DNA of 64,000 bases, from assembly GCF_905220975.1 (NCBI RefSeq), contig NZ_CAJNBK010000014.1, positions 89,982 to 153,981 of the forward strand. The letters run 5' to 3'. Below, one piece after another: positions 1-8,571 of this stretch. Source of the DNA: Paraburkholderia haematera (lineage in GTDB: Bacteria > Pseudomonadota > Gammaproteobacteria > Burkholderiales > Burkholderiaceae). Under the pieces are notes generated by a model. The model did no database searches, was not told the DNA's origin, and saw nothing but the letters and a program-made list of their open reading frames with translations. Numbering within the stretch: the first letter of the stretch is position 1; every line of letters begins with the position of its first letter. Both the position numbers and the translations under genes were made by a program.

Positions 1-1
1 G

Positions 2-628
2 GCGGTCCAGTACCTGAACGGTCCGTTCGGGATCGCGGCGGGTTACCAGCGCATCAATAATGCGGCGTCGGGCGGCGGTGCGTGGGACCCCAACTCCACG
101 ACGTCGAATAACGGCGCGCAGACGGCGGTGTCGGGCATCAACAACGGCTACCAGACGGCGCAGGCGCAACAGCGCGTTGCGGTGACGGGCGGCTATGCGT
201 TCACTTCGCAATGGGACGTGTCGTTCTCGTATTCGAACGTGCAGTACATCCCGGGCATCCACTCGGCGTTCCACAACGAGGCGATTTTCAACACCGCGGG
301 CGCGGTGCTGCACTTCAAGCCGCTGTCGGCGCTGGACCTGGCCGCCGGCTATAGCTATACGCGCGCAACGGAGTCGAACGGCATCACGAGCGCGGCCAGC
401 TATCAGCAGTTCAATCTCTCGCAGTACTACAGCCTCTCCAAGCGGACCGGCCTGTATGCGCTGGAGGCCTACCAGCGTGCGGGCGGCAAGACCCTGGTCC
501 CGAACAAGGCCGGCACCGCCACGAGCATCATCGACGCAACGGCCGATATCGGCGACGGCCAGAACAGCGCGCCGTCCTCGTCACGCAGCCAGTTCGCTGC
601 AGGCGTGGGTATCATTCACCGCTTCTAA
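2..628 (+). CDS. Gram-negative porin, C-terminal part (5' end outside window)
   Basis: This is the C-terminal 208 residues of a general-diffusion outer-membrane porin of the Burkholderia OmpC-like family. The reading frame is open from the window edge. Alternating beta-strand patterns are visible (for example GIAAGYQRIN, DVSFSYSNVQY, LDLAAGYSYT, QFNLSQYYSLSKRTGLYALEAYQ). The protein ends in GVGIIHRF: the terminal Phe and aromatic/hydrophobic last strand are the usual BAM recognition signal. The strand-loop-strand segment YYSLSKRTGLYA is typical of Burkholderia porins. The upstream half, including the signal peptide, is not in the window. Substrate specificity cannot be inferred. Confidence 0.93.
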   Translation, partial: AVQYLNGPFGIAAGYQRINNAASGGGAWDPNSTTSNNGAQTAVSGINNGYQTAQAQQRVAVTGGYAFTSQWDVSFSYSNVQYIPGIHSAFHNEAIFNTAGAVLHFKPLSALDLAAGYSYTRATESNGITSAASYQQFNLSQYYSLSKRTGLYALEAYQRAGGKTLVPNKAGTATSIIDATADIGDGQNSAPSSSRSQFAAGVGIIHRF

Positions 629-640
629 GCGGGCAGGATA

Positions 641-666
641 GTGGCGGCGTCTGTCGACGCCGCCAC
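641..666 (+). terminator. Hairpin after the porin gene
   Basis: An 11-bp perfect inverted repeat (GTGGCGGCGTC / GACGCCGCCAC, loop TGTC) begins 12 bp after the porin stop. There is no T-run, so it may act as a 3'-end-stabilising or Rho-associated structure, not a classical intrinsic terminator. Confidence 0.5.
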
Positions 667-850
667 GGCGACGCGTGTCGGATGCGCGTCGCTCAGAAGC
701 ACCCGCTGCGCGCGCAACGCGCGCAGCATTGTCGGCGGCGCACGGCCGTCGAGCATCGGGCTCGCCGATCCGGCTGAGTGTGAATCCCATCGCGACCATT
801 TCGGCACTCGAGTTCCGCGTCCCGGATAACCCTCGAACGCCGTCCGACGC

Positions 851-1042
851 TCACGCGTCCGGTTCGGACCACAAACGCCCACCCGTTGCCCAGTTTTCGC
901 GTTTGACGTCGGTGAGGATGATGTCCACCGAGTTCGGCTCGACGCCGAGAGACTCGCAGGTCGCTTTGGTAATGGCTTCGACGAACTGGCGCTTCTGTTC
1001 CAGCGAGCGGCCTTCGAAGAGTTCGATATGAAACGTGGGCAT
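851..1042 (-). CDS. 4-oxalocrotonate tautomerase-like small tautomerase
   Basis: A 63-residue protein of the tautomerase (4-OT/MIF) superfamily. The initiator Met is followed directly by Pro (MPTFHIELFEGRS), and this Pro1 is the catalytic base after Met removal. The segment RSLEQKRQFVEAITKATCESLGVEPNSVDIILTDV is the family's helix plus second beta-strand. Length matches the 60-80-residue subunits that form hexamers. A GGAG sequence precedes the start. It sits beside a class II aldolase transcribed in the same direction (gap about 75 bp), so they may be co-transcribed. The substrate is unknown; catechol meta-cleavage genes, the classical context, are absent here. Confidence 0.88.
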   Translation of the reverse strand: MPTFHIELFEGRSLEQKRQFVEAITKATCESLGVEPNSVDIILTDVKRENWATGGRLWSEPDA

Positions 1043-1116
1043 TGCGTGACTCCGTGATAAGTGACGTCAGTAGGTGACGGCGATAAGGACGTCGATAAGG
1101 ACGTCGATAAGTGAAA

Positions 1117-1893
1117 CTAATCGCGGTACGTGCGATCGAGCCGGTCGAGCTTGCGTAGCAAAGCAGGCCATTCCAGCGCGCCTTCTATCGCACCGCCGTC
1201 GACCAGTTGCTCAGCCGTCCGTGCGGCCACCGTATCGCCCGGCACGACGAGCGCGCTGCCGCATGCCTGCGCCTGCAACTGGATTTCGCAGGCCTTGATC
1301 AGCGTGGCCATCAGCACATAGGCTTCGGCAACGGTGCGGCCGGTGGTGAGCGTGCCGTGATTGCGCAACAGCATGGCCGGTTTGTCGGCGAGATGCGCGA
1401 CGAGGCGTTCGCCCTCGGTCGGCGTAAAGGCGAGGCCTTCGTAATCGTGATACGCGAGGTGGCCGTAAAAACGCAGCGCGTGCTGCGACGCCGGCAGCAA
1501 ACCGGCCGGCTGCGCGGAAACCGCCACGCCTGCCGTGTTGTGCAAGTGCATCACGCAGAAAGCGTCGGCGCGAGCGGCGTGCACGGCGGCATGCAGCGCG
1601 AAACCGGTGGCGTTGACCGGATGCAAGCTCGCGCCGACGATGTTGCCTTCGATATCGATCTTCACCAGGTTCGACGCGCACACCTCGTCGAACGCGAGAC
1701 CGAACGGATTGATCAGGAAATGGCCGGGTTCGCCAGGAACGCTGGCCGAAATATGCGTGTAGACCAGGTCGTCCCAGCCGTTGAGCGCCGCGAGGCGATA
1801 GGCGGCAGCCAGATCGACGCGGGTCTGCTGTTCGGCTTCGGACATCGGCCCCGCCTCGGCGACACGGCCGGCGGGCGTGTGGGTGAACGACAT
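1117..1893 (-). CDS. Class II aldolase/adducin family protein
   Basis: A 258-residue protein of the class II (zinc-dependent) aldolase/adducin fold, which in bacteria includes fuculose-phosphate and ribulose-phosphate aldolases/epimerases and several decarboxylase-like enzymes. Visible family features are LAAAYRLAALNGWDDLVYTHISASVP near residues 28-53, the metal-binding HLHNT segment (about residues 116-120), and the second histidine region LLRNHGTLTTG (about residues 195-206). Full length for the family. There is no sugar kinase or isomerase next to it, so the substrate cannot be named. The 3' neighbour is the small tautomerase. Confidence 0.88.
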   Translation of the reverse strand: MSFTHTPAGRVAEAGPMSEAEQQTRVDLAAAYRLAALNGWDDLVYTHISASVPGEPGHFLINPFGLAFDEVCASNLVKIDIEGNIVGASLHPVNATGFALHAAVHAARADAFCVMHLHNTAGVAVSAQPAGLLPASQHALRFYGHLAYHDYEGLAFTPTEGERLVAHLADKPAMLLRNHGTLTTGRTVAEAYVLMATLIKACEIQLQAQACGSALVVPGDTVAARTAEQLVDGGAIEGALEWPALLRKLDRLDRTYRD

Positions 1894-1961
1894 GTGTGTC
1901 TCCTGAGATTGCCTGGTGGACTGTGACTGCGGCCGGACTGTGCGGACTCAACCGGCGGGCT

Positions 1962-2013
1962 GAGTTTGCGGTCCGAGTCTGCGGCCTGAGTCTGCGGCCT
2001 GAATCTGCGGCCT
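1962..2013. repeat. Four 13-bp tandem repeats
   Basis: The unit GARTCTGCGGCCT occurs three times nearly perfectly (1975-2013) and once in degenerate form (1962-1974). The repeats lie between the urea transporter gene and the aldolase gene, downstream of the former and about 70 bp upstream of the latter's start. Confidence 0.75.
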
Positions 2014-2063
2014 GAATCGACACCCAGACCTATGGCTTAAACCTGCCGCCCAAAACAGCAGCG

Positions 2064-3026
2064 CTAACCCGCGCGCCTGACCGACGCCGGCGACCTGGCC
2101 GATGCTGGCGACGTGACGCGCCGTCCGGCTTCGGCACGCTCGGCCGGTTCGGAGACCGCCGCACCGCGTGTAAGCCGGCCATTGAGCCACTGCATGCTCC
2201 ACGTTGCGAGTACGAACGGCGCAGTCATGGCCGGCAACGCATAGTAAGCGGCCGTCGCCTGCAATACGACCGAAATCGCAACGCCGCCGAGCGTCACCGC
2301 AATACCGTAATCGGCCAGCGCGATCGCGCTCAGCACACCGTTGAATCCTAACAGGCCCGCGTCGAACGAGCTTGTACTCGCGCCGAGCAGCAGATGCGTG
2401 GCACTCGCGAGACCCGCGCCGATCAACGCCCACAGCGCGTGCCGCCGTGACGCCACGGCGATGCCGGCCAGCACGAGCAAACCTGGCAGCGCGCCGGACG
2501 CAAAACCGGTTTGCGCGAAACCGGCGAGTACGCCGCGGCTCAATTGCGCCGCGCCGAGCGCGTGCTCAGCGGTGAGGCTCGCTTGCTGCGCGACGCGCGT
2601 CACCAGCGGCAGCCAAAGCCACGTGACGAGCAGGCAAGGGCTGGAGAAATAACCGAGCCCACGCGCGCGCAACCGGCGCGACCACGGTTCCAGCAACCAC
2701 GCAGTGCCTGTCGCGGCCAGAATCGCCACGGCGGCGGCCGTCGCGTTGTCGGCGATGAAGCTGAACGCGGCGAGACCGGCCAGCGCGCCGTTAAAGCCGT
2801 GCAGGCCGGCCCGTGTGTCGTCCTCGCAATAGCCGGCCAGCACCGCGCTGACGTTAGCCGCGATCGCACCCATCAGCGCCGCGCATGCGAGGCGCGGATC
2901 GCATAGCAGCCATGCGGCGAGCAGGCACGCACCGGTGAATGCGTTCGGCTGTAGCACGATCTGGCCGAAACTGCGCAACAAGGTGCGCAAGGCGGCGGAT
3001 TGTGCTTCGGTTGCGGCGGCGTGCAT
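2064..3026 (-). CDS. Urea transporter (UT/Yut family)
   Basis: A 320-residue integral membrane protein of the urea transporter family (channel-like facilitators of urea movement). The family's internal duplication is visible: the signature LHGFNGALAGLAAF (about residues 74-87) recurs as LLGFNGVLSAIALADY in the second half, each followed by hydrophobic helices. The N-terminal segment QIVLQPNAFTGACLLAAWLL, with a conserved Asn after the first helix, is also typical. No urease genes lie nearby, so it probably serves a urease encoded elsewhere. The C-terminal 20 residues are low-complexity. Confidence 0.9.
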   Translation of the reverse strand: MHAAATEAQSAALRTLLRSFGQIVLQPNAFTGACLLAAWLLCDPRLACAALMGAIAANVSAVLAGYCEDDTRAGLHGFNGALAGLAAFSFIADNATAAAVAILAATGTAWLLEPWSRRLRARGLGYFSSPCLLVTWLWLPLVTRVAQQASLTAEHALGAAQLSRGVLAGFAQTGFASGALPGLLVLAGIAVASRRHALWALIGAGLASATHLLLGASTSSFDAGLLGFNGVLSAIALADYGIAVTLGGVAISVVLQATAAYYALPAMTAPFVLATWSMQWLNGRLTRGAAVSEPAERAEAGRRVTSPASARSPASVRRAG

Positions 3027-3308
3027 GGTTTAAAGGCGGCGAATTCGATGCGGCGCGACCTGGCCGCGCGCAAATCAAGTGCACGCAGCAGGTCAGGTTG
3101 AGTGTGAACCGCGAGCATAGGCCACTTGCCGCGCGGCGGGCATTGCCAGGCGTTGATAGTGGCTATTTGCGACACATGCGCACCCAGGCGCTGCGAGCCG
3201 ACAAGCGGTCCGTCGGCGAACCGAAAGCTTTCGCGCTACGATATCAATCCGGCGCGCTTGCCGTGCCGTTCCGTTCCGTTTTGTTTCGTTCCAGAAGGAG
3301 ACAGACTG

Positions 3309-3863
3309 ATGCGTGAATTACGGTGGGAATCGGAAGAGGGCGAGGGTTTCGAACACCTGGCGTTCGACGCGCGCGCGGACGGCTTTGCGGTGGAAAGCGT
3401 CGTGGTCGGGCAGCGCTACGGCAAAGAGTATGGCCTTTACTACAAGGTGCGCTGCGATGCGCAATGGCGCACCACCTATGCGTGGTTGAAGATTGTTGGC
3501 GGTGGCGAGGTGGAATTGCACGGCGACGGCGCCGGCCATTGGCACGATGGCCATGGCCTGGTACTGAGCGCGATTGAAGGGTGCATCGATATCGATATCG
3601 CCGCCACGCCCTATACGAACACCTTGCCGATCCGCCGGCTGCAACAGGCCGAAGGCGAGCGCCAGCCGATTTCGGTGGCCTATATTTCGACGCCGGATTT
3701 GCAGGTCACGCGTGCCGAGCAGGCGTATTCGTGCATCGAATTGAATCGCGTGTATCGCTACGAAGGCATTTTCCGCAATTTCACCGCGGACCTGACGGTG
3801 GATGAAGACGGCCTCGTAATCGACTACCCGACGCTGTTCACACGCCTGCCGCGCGGGCGTTGA
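3309..3863 (+). CDS. Putative glycolipid-binding domain protein (PF06475-like)
   Basis: A 184-residue soluble protein resembling the putative glycolipid-binding family (formerly DUF1089). The predicted fold is beta-rich, with repeated alternating strands (GYxLYYKVRCDAQWRTTYAWLKIVGGGEVELH, GCIDIDIAATPYTNTLPIRRL, CIELNRVYRYEGIFRNFTADLTVDEDGLVIDYPTLFTRL). There is no signal peptide. The start was chosen for the strong AGAAGGAG ribosome-binding site 9 bp upstream; longer in-frame starts lack one. Its 3' end overlaps the convergent alpha/beta hydrolase gene by 26 bp. Biochemical function is not established for the family. Confidence 0.8.
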   Translation: MRELRWESEEGEGFEHLAFDARADGFAVESVVVGQRYGKEYGLYYKVRCDAQWRTTYAWLKIVGGGEVELHGDGAGHWHDGHGLVLSAIEGCIDIDIAATPYTNTLPIRRLQQAEGERQPISVAYISTPDLQVTRAEQAYSCIELNRVYRYEGIFRNFTADLTVDEDGLVIDYPTLFTRLPRGR

Positions 3864-4821
3864 TCGTCGATGTGCCGGGGCCGGCGCTGTCTGCCGGACG
3901 CTGCCCCCGGTGCAACTCGACAAAGCGCTCGATGCCAGCCGCGATACGCTCGGGTTCGCGCAAGACGACCCAGTGGCCGGCATCGATTTCCGTGCGGCTA
4001 TACGGACCGAGCCAGCCTTCGAGCCCAATGGAGAGCTCGGGCCCGACGTAGCGATCGCGCAGCGGTACGATGAATTGCACCGGCGCATGGGCATGACGTG
4101 CGCGCGGGTGCAGCAGTTTGTCGATGAAATTGGCGCGGTAGAGATTCAGGCCATTGATCGCATTGCGCGTTTGCGCGGGATCGCGTTCAGGGCGCACCCG
4201 TTCCGTTAGCCGCAGCCACAACGGCCACAGGCGTGCGCCGCCCGCGCGCCAGACCAGCTCCGGCAGCAACGGCAGGTGAAAGAAGAAAATGTACCAGGAT
4301 TTGAGCGTTTGCCGCAGTCCGCTGCCGAATGGCCGTTTTGCCGCCTGACGTGCCTTGGGCTGCCCCGCATGACCCGCACCAGCGCCGGCGCCAGGGCCGC
4401 CGCGCAAGTCGAACGACGCGTGATCGAGACACGGCCCGGAGATCGACGTGTAAGACGCAATGCGGCCTTTAAAGGCCGGGTCGGTGACCGCTTCCCAGCA
4501 TTGAATCGAACCCCAGTCGTGACCGACCAGGTGAAACGGCCGTGCGCCGCTCGTTGCATCGGCGACGGCCGCGAGATCGGCGGCCAGCCGCTCGAGCCGG
4601 TAAGCCGCGCGCGACTGCGGCGCGCCGGATGCTCCCGCGCCGCGCACGTCATAGCTGATCACGCGGTAGCGTGCGTCGAGTTGCGCGCGCACCGGTTCCC
4701 ACACCGCCGCCGAATCCGGATAACCGTGCACCAGCACGATCGGCGGCGCGTCGCGCGGTCCACTCACGTAGACCGCGAGCCGCACGTCGCCGGCTTCGAC
4801 CCACAGCGTGTCGCGTATCAC
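3838..4821 (-). CDS. Alpha/beta hydrolase, epoxide hydrolase-like
   Basis: About 327 residues. The proposed GTG start overlaps the TGA of the upstream hydrolase gene (GTGA), which implies translational coupling; an alternative start 156 bp upstream would run deep into that gene. The N-terminal strand and oxyanion turn VLVHGYPDS (about residues 29-37) and the nucleophile elbow LVGHDWGS (about 98-105, Asp102) are those of epoxide hydrolases and haloalkane dehalogenases, where Asp, not Ser, attacks. The C-terminal IDAGHWVVLREPERI carries the likely catalytic His. It is the last gene of the operon with a Baeyer-Villiger-type monooxygenase and an SDR, so an ester or epoxide derived from that pathway is a reasonable substrate (inference). 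Confidence 0.87.
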   Translation of the reverse strand: MIRDTLWVEAGDVRLAVYVSGPRDAPPIVLVHGYPDSAAVWEPVRAQLDARYRVISYDVRGAGASGAPQSRAAYRLERLAADLAAVADATSGARPFHLVGHDWGSIQCWEAVTDPAFKGRIASYTSISGPCLDHASFDLRGGPGAGAGAGHAGQPKARQAAKRPFGSGLRQTLKSWYIFFFHLPLLPELVWRAGGARLWPLWLRLTERVRPERDPAQTRNAINGLNLYRANFIDKLLHPRARHAHAPVQFIVPLRDRYVGPELSIGLEGWLGPYSRTEIDAGHWVVLREPERIAAGIERFVELHRGQRPADSAGPGTSTINARAAGV

Positions 4822-5699
4822 GCGGCCGCCCGCACGCCGCGTCGCGTGGCTTTCCGTGTACCTGGCGTGGCCGCGTTGCTCGCGTCGACAGCGGCGACGA
4901 GACCATCGATGCGCGCCAGTTGCGCGCGATTGTCGTGATCCCACGGATGGAAGCCCGGCCGGAAAAAGCTCCGCCATTCACGGGCAATACGCGGAAACAC
5001 GCCGTGACGCGGGCCATACAGATACTTCGCGACGCGCCACATGCCGCGGATATGGCCGCCGCGTTTGCGATCGGCGATGAGCAGACGCACGTGAAAGTCG
5101 AACACGATCAGCCAGAAGGTCAGCGTGGTGGTGAGCATCGTGCCGGTGCGCAGCAGGTAGCGTCCGAGTCCGGGCTTCAGCACGGCGTTCCACACGTCGT
5201 ACGAGACCGATTTGTGCTCCGTTTCTTCAAGCGCATGCCACGTCCACATCTGCGTATAGCCTTCGACCGAACCGCCGATACGCGATGCGTCTTCCAGCAG
5301 CAAGCCGGCCAGCATCGCCGTGTAGTGCTCGAGGCAGACCGTCACCGCGAGTTGATACGAATGCGGCAGGACTCTGCGGAAGAAGTTGAGAATCGCCCAC
5401 AGCCGCTTGTCCAGCTTATGCGCGGGCAAGCCGGCTTCCTGCAGCAGATCGTTGTATTCGATGTGCTCGCGCGTATGCATCGCTTCCTGGCCGATGAAGC
5501 CGAGCACCTGCTTCTTGAGCACGGGGTCGTCGATCTGATCGCGGTAGTTGCGCACGCTGTCCATGAAGAAACGCTCGCCGGCCGGGAACAGCAGCGAGAG
5601 CGCGTTGAAAAAGTGTGTCACATGCGAGCCCTGCACGTGCCAATCGCAGGCGCGTTCCTGCGGTAAATTGAAACGGAGGTCGCGGCGAACCGGCATCAT
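4818..5699 (-). CDS. Metal-dependent hydrolase (PF10118 family)
   Basis: A 293-residue protein of the predicted metal-dependent hydrolase family PF10118, thought to have a ferritin-like diiron helical bundle. Putative metal ligands appear as repeated Glu/His helices: FIGQEAMHTREHIEYND, TVCLEHYTAMLAG and MWTWHALEETEHKSVSYD. A hydrophobic segment (TMLTTTLTFWLIVFDFHVRLL) lies in the C-terminal half. Start is the first of two adjacent ATGs behind AAGGAG. It sits 88 bp after the SDR stop and is translationally coupled to the alpha/beta hydrolase. This family frequently accompanies flavin monooxygenases and SDRs in proteobacteria. Substrate unknown. Confidence 0.87.
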   Translation of the reverse strand: MMPVRRDLRFNLPQERACDWHVQGSHVTHFFNALSLLFPAGERFFMDSVRNYRDQIDDPVLKKQVLGFIGQEAMHTREHIEYNDLLQEAGLPAHKLDKRLWAILNFFRRVLPHSYQLAVTVCLEHYTAMLAGLLLEDASRIGGSVEGYTQMWTWHALEETEHKSVSYDVWNAVLKPGLGRYLLRTGTMLTTTLTFWLIVFDFHVRLLIADRKRGGHIRGMWRVAKYLYGPRHGVFPRIAREWRSFFRPGFHPWDHDNRAQLARIDGLVAAVDASNAATPGTRKATRRGVRAAA

Positions 5700-5787
5700 G
5701 GCCTTTCTCCTTGTGATTCTTTACGTGCTGCTGATTGTGCGGATCGTGCTGATCGGTTTCTTTGCATTGCGTTAGATAGACGCGGCG

Positions 5788-6696
5788 TCACGCACGCCGG
5801 CCGTCCACTTGCGCGGCGCGGCGCGCGCGTTTTTCCGCAATGCGCTTCATGCGGCGCGTCTGCATCACGACCAGCGCCTGATAGGCCGCCGGCAACGTGC
5901 GCGCCAGCCAGTCGGCGGCGCGCGCATCGCGGCCGATCAACACACGCCGTTTGTTCTTGCGCACGCCGTCGAGAATCACGCGTGCGGCTTCGTCGGCGGT
6001 GGTGATAAAAAACTTCTCGAAATCGTCCTTGCCTTGCTGTTCGTTTTCCAGCATGAAGCCGACCATGTTCGACGAGATCCGGCTCGACTGCGCGATGCTC
6101 GTGCGAATGCCGCCCGGATGCACGCAGGTCGCCGACACGCCGCATTTCATCAGATCGAGCTCCTGGCGCAACGCTTCGGTAAAGCCGCGCACGGCGAATT
6201 TGGTCGCGTTGTAGCCGCTCATGCCGGGTTGCGAGAAGAGGCCAAACACGCTCGACGTATTGACGATGTGCCCCGCGCCCGACGCCTTGATATATGGCAG
6301 AAACGCCTTCGTGCCGTGCACCACACCCCAGAAATTGATGCCGACGATCCACTCCAGGTCCGCATACTCCATGCCTTCGATCGTGCTCGACAGCGCCACG
6401 CCCGCGTTGTTGAACACGAGGTTCACGCGCTGATGCTGCGCGGCCGTTTCGGCGGCCCATTCGAACATCGCGGCGCGATCCGACACGTCGAGCACCCGCG
6501 TGGTGATACGCAGCGGCGAGCCGACGATATGCGGCGCGGCAGCTTGCGCGAGTTGCGCGGTTTCGGCGAGGCTGGTTCCATTGCGGTCGGCGAGCGCGAG
6601 GTGGCAGCCTTCGCGCGCCAGCCGGATCGCGAGCGAACGGCCCATGCCCGAGCCTGCACCGGTGATCGCGGCCACTCTGTCGGTAAAGTTCTTCAT
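5788..6696 (-). CDS. Short-chain dehydrogenase/reductase
   Basis: About 302 residues, classical SDR. The start at 6696 is behind an AGGAG Shine-Dalgarno; an upstream in-frame extension has none. The cofactor-binding motif TGAGSGMG lies at residues 12-19, the NNAG motif at 96-99, the catalytic Ser around 148-149, and YNATK (Tyr162, Lys166) in the active site. The C-terminal tail is basic (RRMKRIAEKRARRAAQ). Gap to the upstream monooxygenase gene is 47 bp, so they are co-transcribed. It probably oxidises an alcohol to the ketone used by the monooxygenase, or acts on its product (inference from context). Confidence 0.92.
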   Translation of the reverse strand: MKNFTDRVAAITGAGSGMGRSLAIRLAREGCHLALADRNGTSLAETAQLAQAAAPHIVGSPLRITTRVLDVSDRAAMFEWAAETAAQHQRVNLVFNNAGVALSSTIEGMEYADLEWIVGINFWGVVHGTKAFLPYIKASGAGHIVNTSSVFGLFSQPGMSGYNATKFAVRGFTEALRQELDLMKCGVSATCVHPGGIRTSIAQSSRISSNMVGFMLENEQQGKDDFEKFFITTADEAARVILDGVRKNKRRVLIGRDARAADWLARTLPAAYQALVVMQTRRMKRIAEKRARRAAQVDGRRA

Positions 6697-6743
6697 TGGC
6701 TTATCTCCTGTCCTCTCTGAGCGGTGCCTTGTCGTTATGTTTT

Positions 6744-8369
6744 TCAGGTTGCTTCCGCAGACGTCGCAGCCGCCGTCGTAACGGCATTGCCGTGCGCCTG
6801 CGCCTGCGCATGCGCAGGCTGCTGCGAGCCCGCGTGCCCGCTCAGCGGCTGCGCCGTGGGCGAATACGCGAGGTAGTCGTCCATGCTGAAGGTGCGAGTC
6901 GCCTGGCGGAATTTGTAAGCGAATCCCGGCCACAGTGTCGTGTTCTTGCCGGTCTTGGGATCGAGATACCAGCTCTTGCAGCCGCCCGTCGACCAGATCG
7001 CACGGCCGAGTTTCTGCTGGATCTGTTCGTTGTAGGTACGCTCGACATGCGGACGCACTTCGATCGCGTCAGCGCGTTCCGCGCTCATTGTCTTCAGTGC
7101 ACGCAGGATGTATTCGACCTGTGACTCGATCATGAACACCATCGAGTTGTGACCGAGGCCGGTATTCGGGCCAACAATCATGAAGAAGTTCGGATAACCA
7201 GGCAGTGTCGTACCGAGATAGGCATGCGCGCCGTCTCGCCACGTATCGACGATATCGACGCCGCCGCGGCCGCGCACCACGCCCGCTGGAAACGGATCGG
7301 CCACCTGAAAGCCGGTGCCGAAGATCAGGCAATCGGCAGGATGACGCGTGCCGTCGGTCGTGATCACCGCGTCTGCTTCCACGCGGGCGATGCCGGTGGT
7401 CGTCACCGACACGTTCTGGCGCGACAGCGCGGGGAAGTAGTCGTTCGAGATCAGGATGCGCTTGCAGCCCATCGTGTAGTTCGGCGTGAGCGTGGCGCGC
7501 AATTGCGGATTAAGCACCTGGCGGCGCAGATGCCGCTCCGCGACTTTCTGCGCGGTCTTCATGAGCGAAGGATGAATCGCGAAGCCGAATGCCCGCGATT
7601 CGAGCATGCAGTAGAGCGCCGAACGCATGATCTTCTGCGTGAACGGCAGATGCCTGAACAACCACTGTTCGAACGGCTTCACCGCGCGGTCGGCCTTCGG
7701 CATGATCCACGGCGGCGTGCGCTGGAACAGGTTCAGGTGCGAGACGCGCGGCGCGATCTGCGGCACGAACTGAATCGCGCTCGCTCCCGTGCCGATCACC
7801 GCGACGCGTTTGCCTTCGAGCGAATACGTATGGTCCCAGTGCTGTGAGTGGAACGCCTTACCCTTGAATGTTTCGATGCCTGGAATGTCCGGCACGGCCG
7901 CGCGCGAGAGTCCGCCCATTCCCGAGATCAGCACGCGCGCCGACCATTGCTGCCCGTTTGCGAACGTCAACTGCCAGCGGTGGCGGGTTTCGTCGTAGAT
8001 CGCCGAGGCAAGTTCATGACCGAAGCGCAGATGGCGCTGGATGCCGAACTTCTGCGTGCACTGTTCCAGATACGCGCGAATTTCCGGCTGACGCGCGAAC
8101 ATGCGGGTCCAGCGCGGATTCGGGGCGAAAGAGAACGAATAGACGTGGGATTGCACGTCGCAGGCGCAACCGGGGTAGTGGTTGTCGCGCCAGGTGCCGC
8201 CGACCGACTCGGCTTTTTCGGCGATGATGAAGTCGGTCATGCCGGCTTGCCGCAGGCGGATCGCCATGCCGAGGCCGGCAAAGCCGGAGCCGATGATGGC
8301 GATGTCGGTATCGATGGGCGCGGATGCGTTGGGCGCCGCGTCGTCGAGGGGCATCATGCGTGCGTTCAT
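6744..8369 (-). CDS. Flavin-containing monooxygenase, Baeyer-Villiger type
   Basis: A 541-residue class B flavoprotein monooxygenase. The FAD-binding Rossmann motif GSGFAG lies at residues 27-32 with GGTW at 57-60, and the NADPH-binding motif GTGASA at 193-198. The Baeyer-Villiger fingerprint FxGxxxHxxxW is exactly matched (FKGKAFHSQHW, residues 168-178), so ketone to ester/lactone oxidation is the likely reaction. SD AAGGAG lies 9 bp before the ATG. The C-terminal 40 residues are Ala/His/Gln-rich. First gene of a four-gene leftward operon. A perfect palindrome lies just upstream (see 8401-8422). Confidence 0.93.
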   Translation of the reverse strand: MNARMMPLDDAAPNASAPIDTDIAIIGSGFAGLGMAIRLRQAGMTDFIIAEKAESVGGTWRDNHYPGCACDVQSHVYSFSFAPNPRWTRMFARQPEIRAYLEQCTQKFGIQRHLRFGHELASAIYDETRHRWQLTFANGQQWSARVLISGMGGLSRAAVPDIPGIETFKGKAFHSQHWDHTYSLEGKRVAVIGTGASAIQFVPQIAPRVSHLNLFQRTPPWIMPKADRAVKPFEQWLFRHLPFTQKIMRSALYCMLESRAFGFAIHPSLMKTAQKVAERHLRRQVLNPQLRATLTPNYTMGCKRILISNDYFPALSRQNVSVTTTGIARVEADAVITTDGTRHPADCLIFGTGFQVADPFPAGVVRGRGGVDIVDTWRDGAHAYLGTTLPGYPNFFMIVGPNTGLGHNSMVFMIESQVEYILRALKTMSAERADAIEVRPHVERTYNEQIQQKLGRAIWSTGGCKSWYLDPKTGKNTTLWPGFAYKFRQATRTFSMDDYLAYSPTAQPLSGHAGSQQPAHAQAQAHGNAVTTAAATSAEAT

Positions 8370-8400
8370 CCGATCCGTCTCCTTGTTGTTCGCTCTTAAC

Positions 8401-8422
8401 TGTTACATTGGGTGATGTAACA
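8401..8422 (-). promoter_or_regulatory. Palindromic operator upstream of the monooxygenase operon
   Basis: A perfect inverted repeat, TGTTACAT - 6 bp - ATGTAACA, lies 32 bp upstream of the monooxygenase start. A TTGACA -35-like hexamer is present just upstream on the minus strand (8436-8431), so the palindrome would overlap the promoter core. This is the usual geometry of a TetR-family or similar repressor site. No regulator gene adjoins the operon. Confidence 0.65.
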
Positions 8423-8571
8423 ATAGAGGCTGTCAACGGATGACGCAAGCAGCGGGTTAGACGGGAAACTCTATGGAGCGGAGAACGTTGTGGCGCAAGG
8501 CCCAGGCGGCGACGGCGCTGGCCGGGCAGGGCTTTGAGACGGATGCGGAAGCGCAGGTCATTCCGTCATGT

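Noticed and set aside
641..727. Two GC-rich hairpins after the porin gene as a riboswitch or attenuator
   Set aside because: They follow the porin stop and lie about 120 bp from the convergent tautomerase gene's 3' end. A terminator-like or mRNA-stabilising role is sufficient.
5698..5775. 25-codon hydrophobic open frame on the plus strand between the SDR and PF10118 genes
   Set aside because: It encodes a membrane-like peptide but has no ribosome-binding site, and its start overlaps the start codons and Shine-Dalgarno of the gene on the other strand. It is best explained as a by-product of that sequence.
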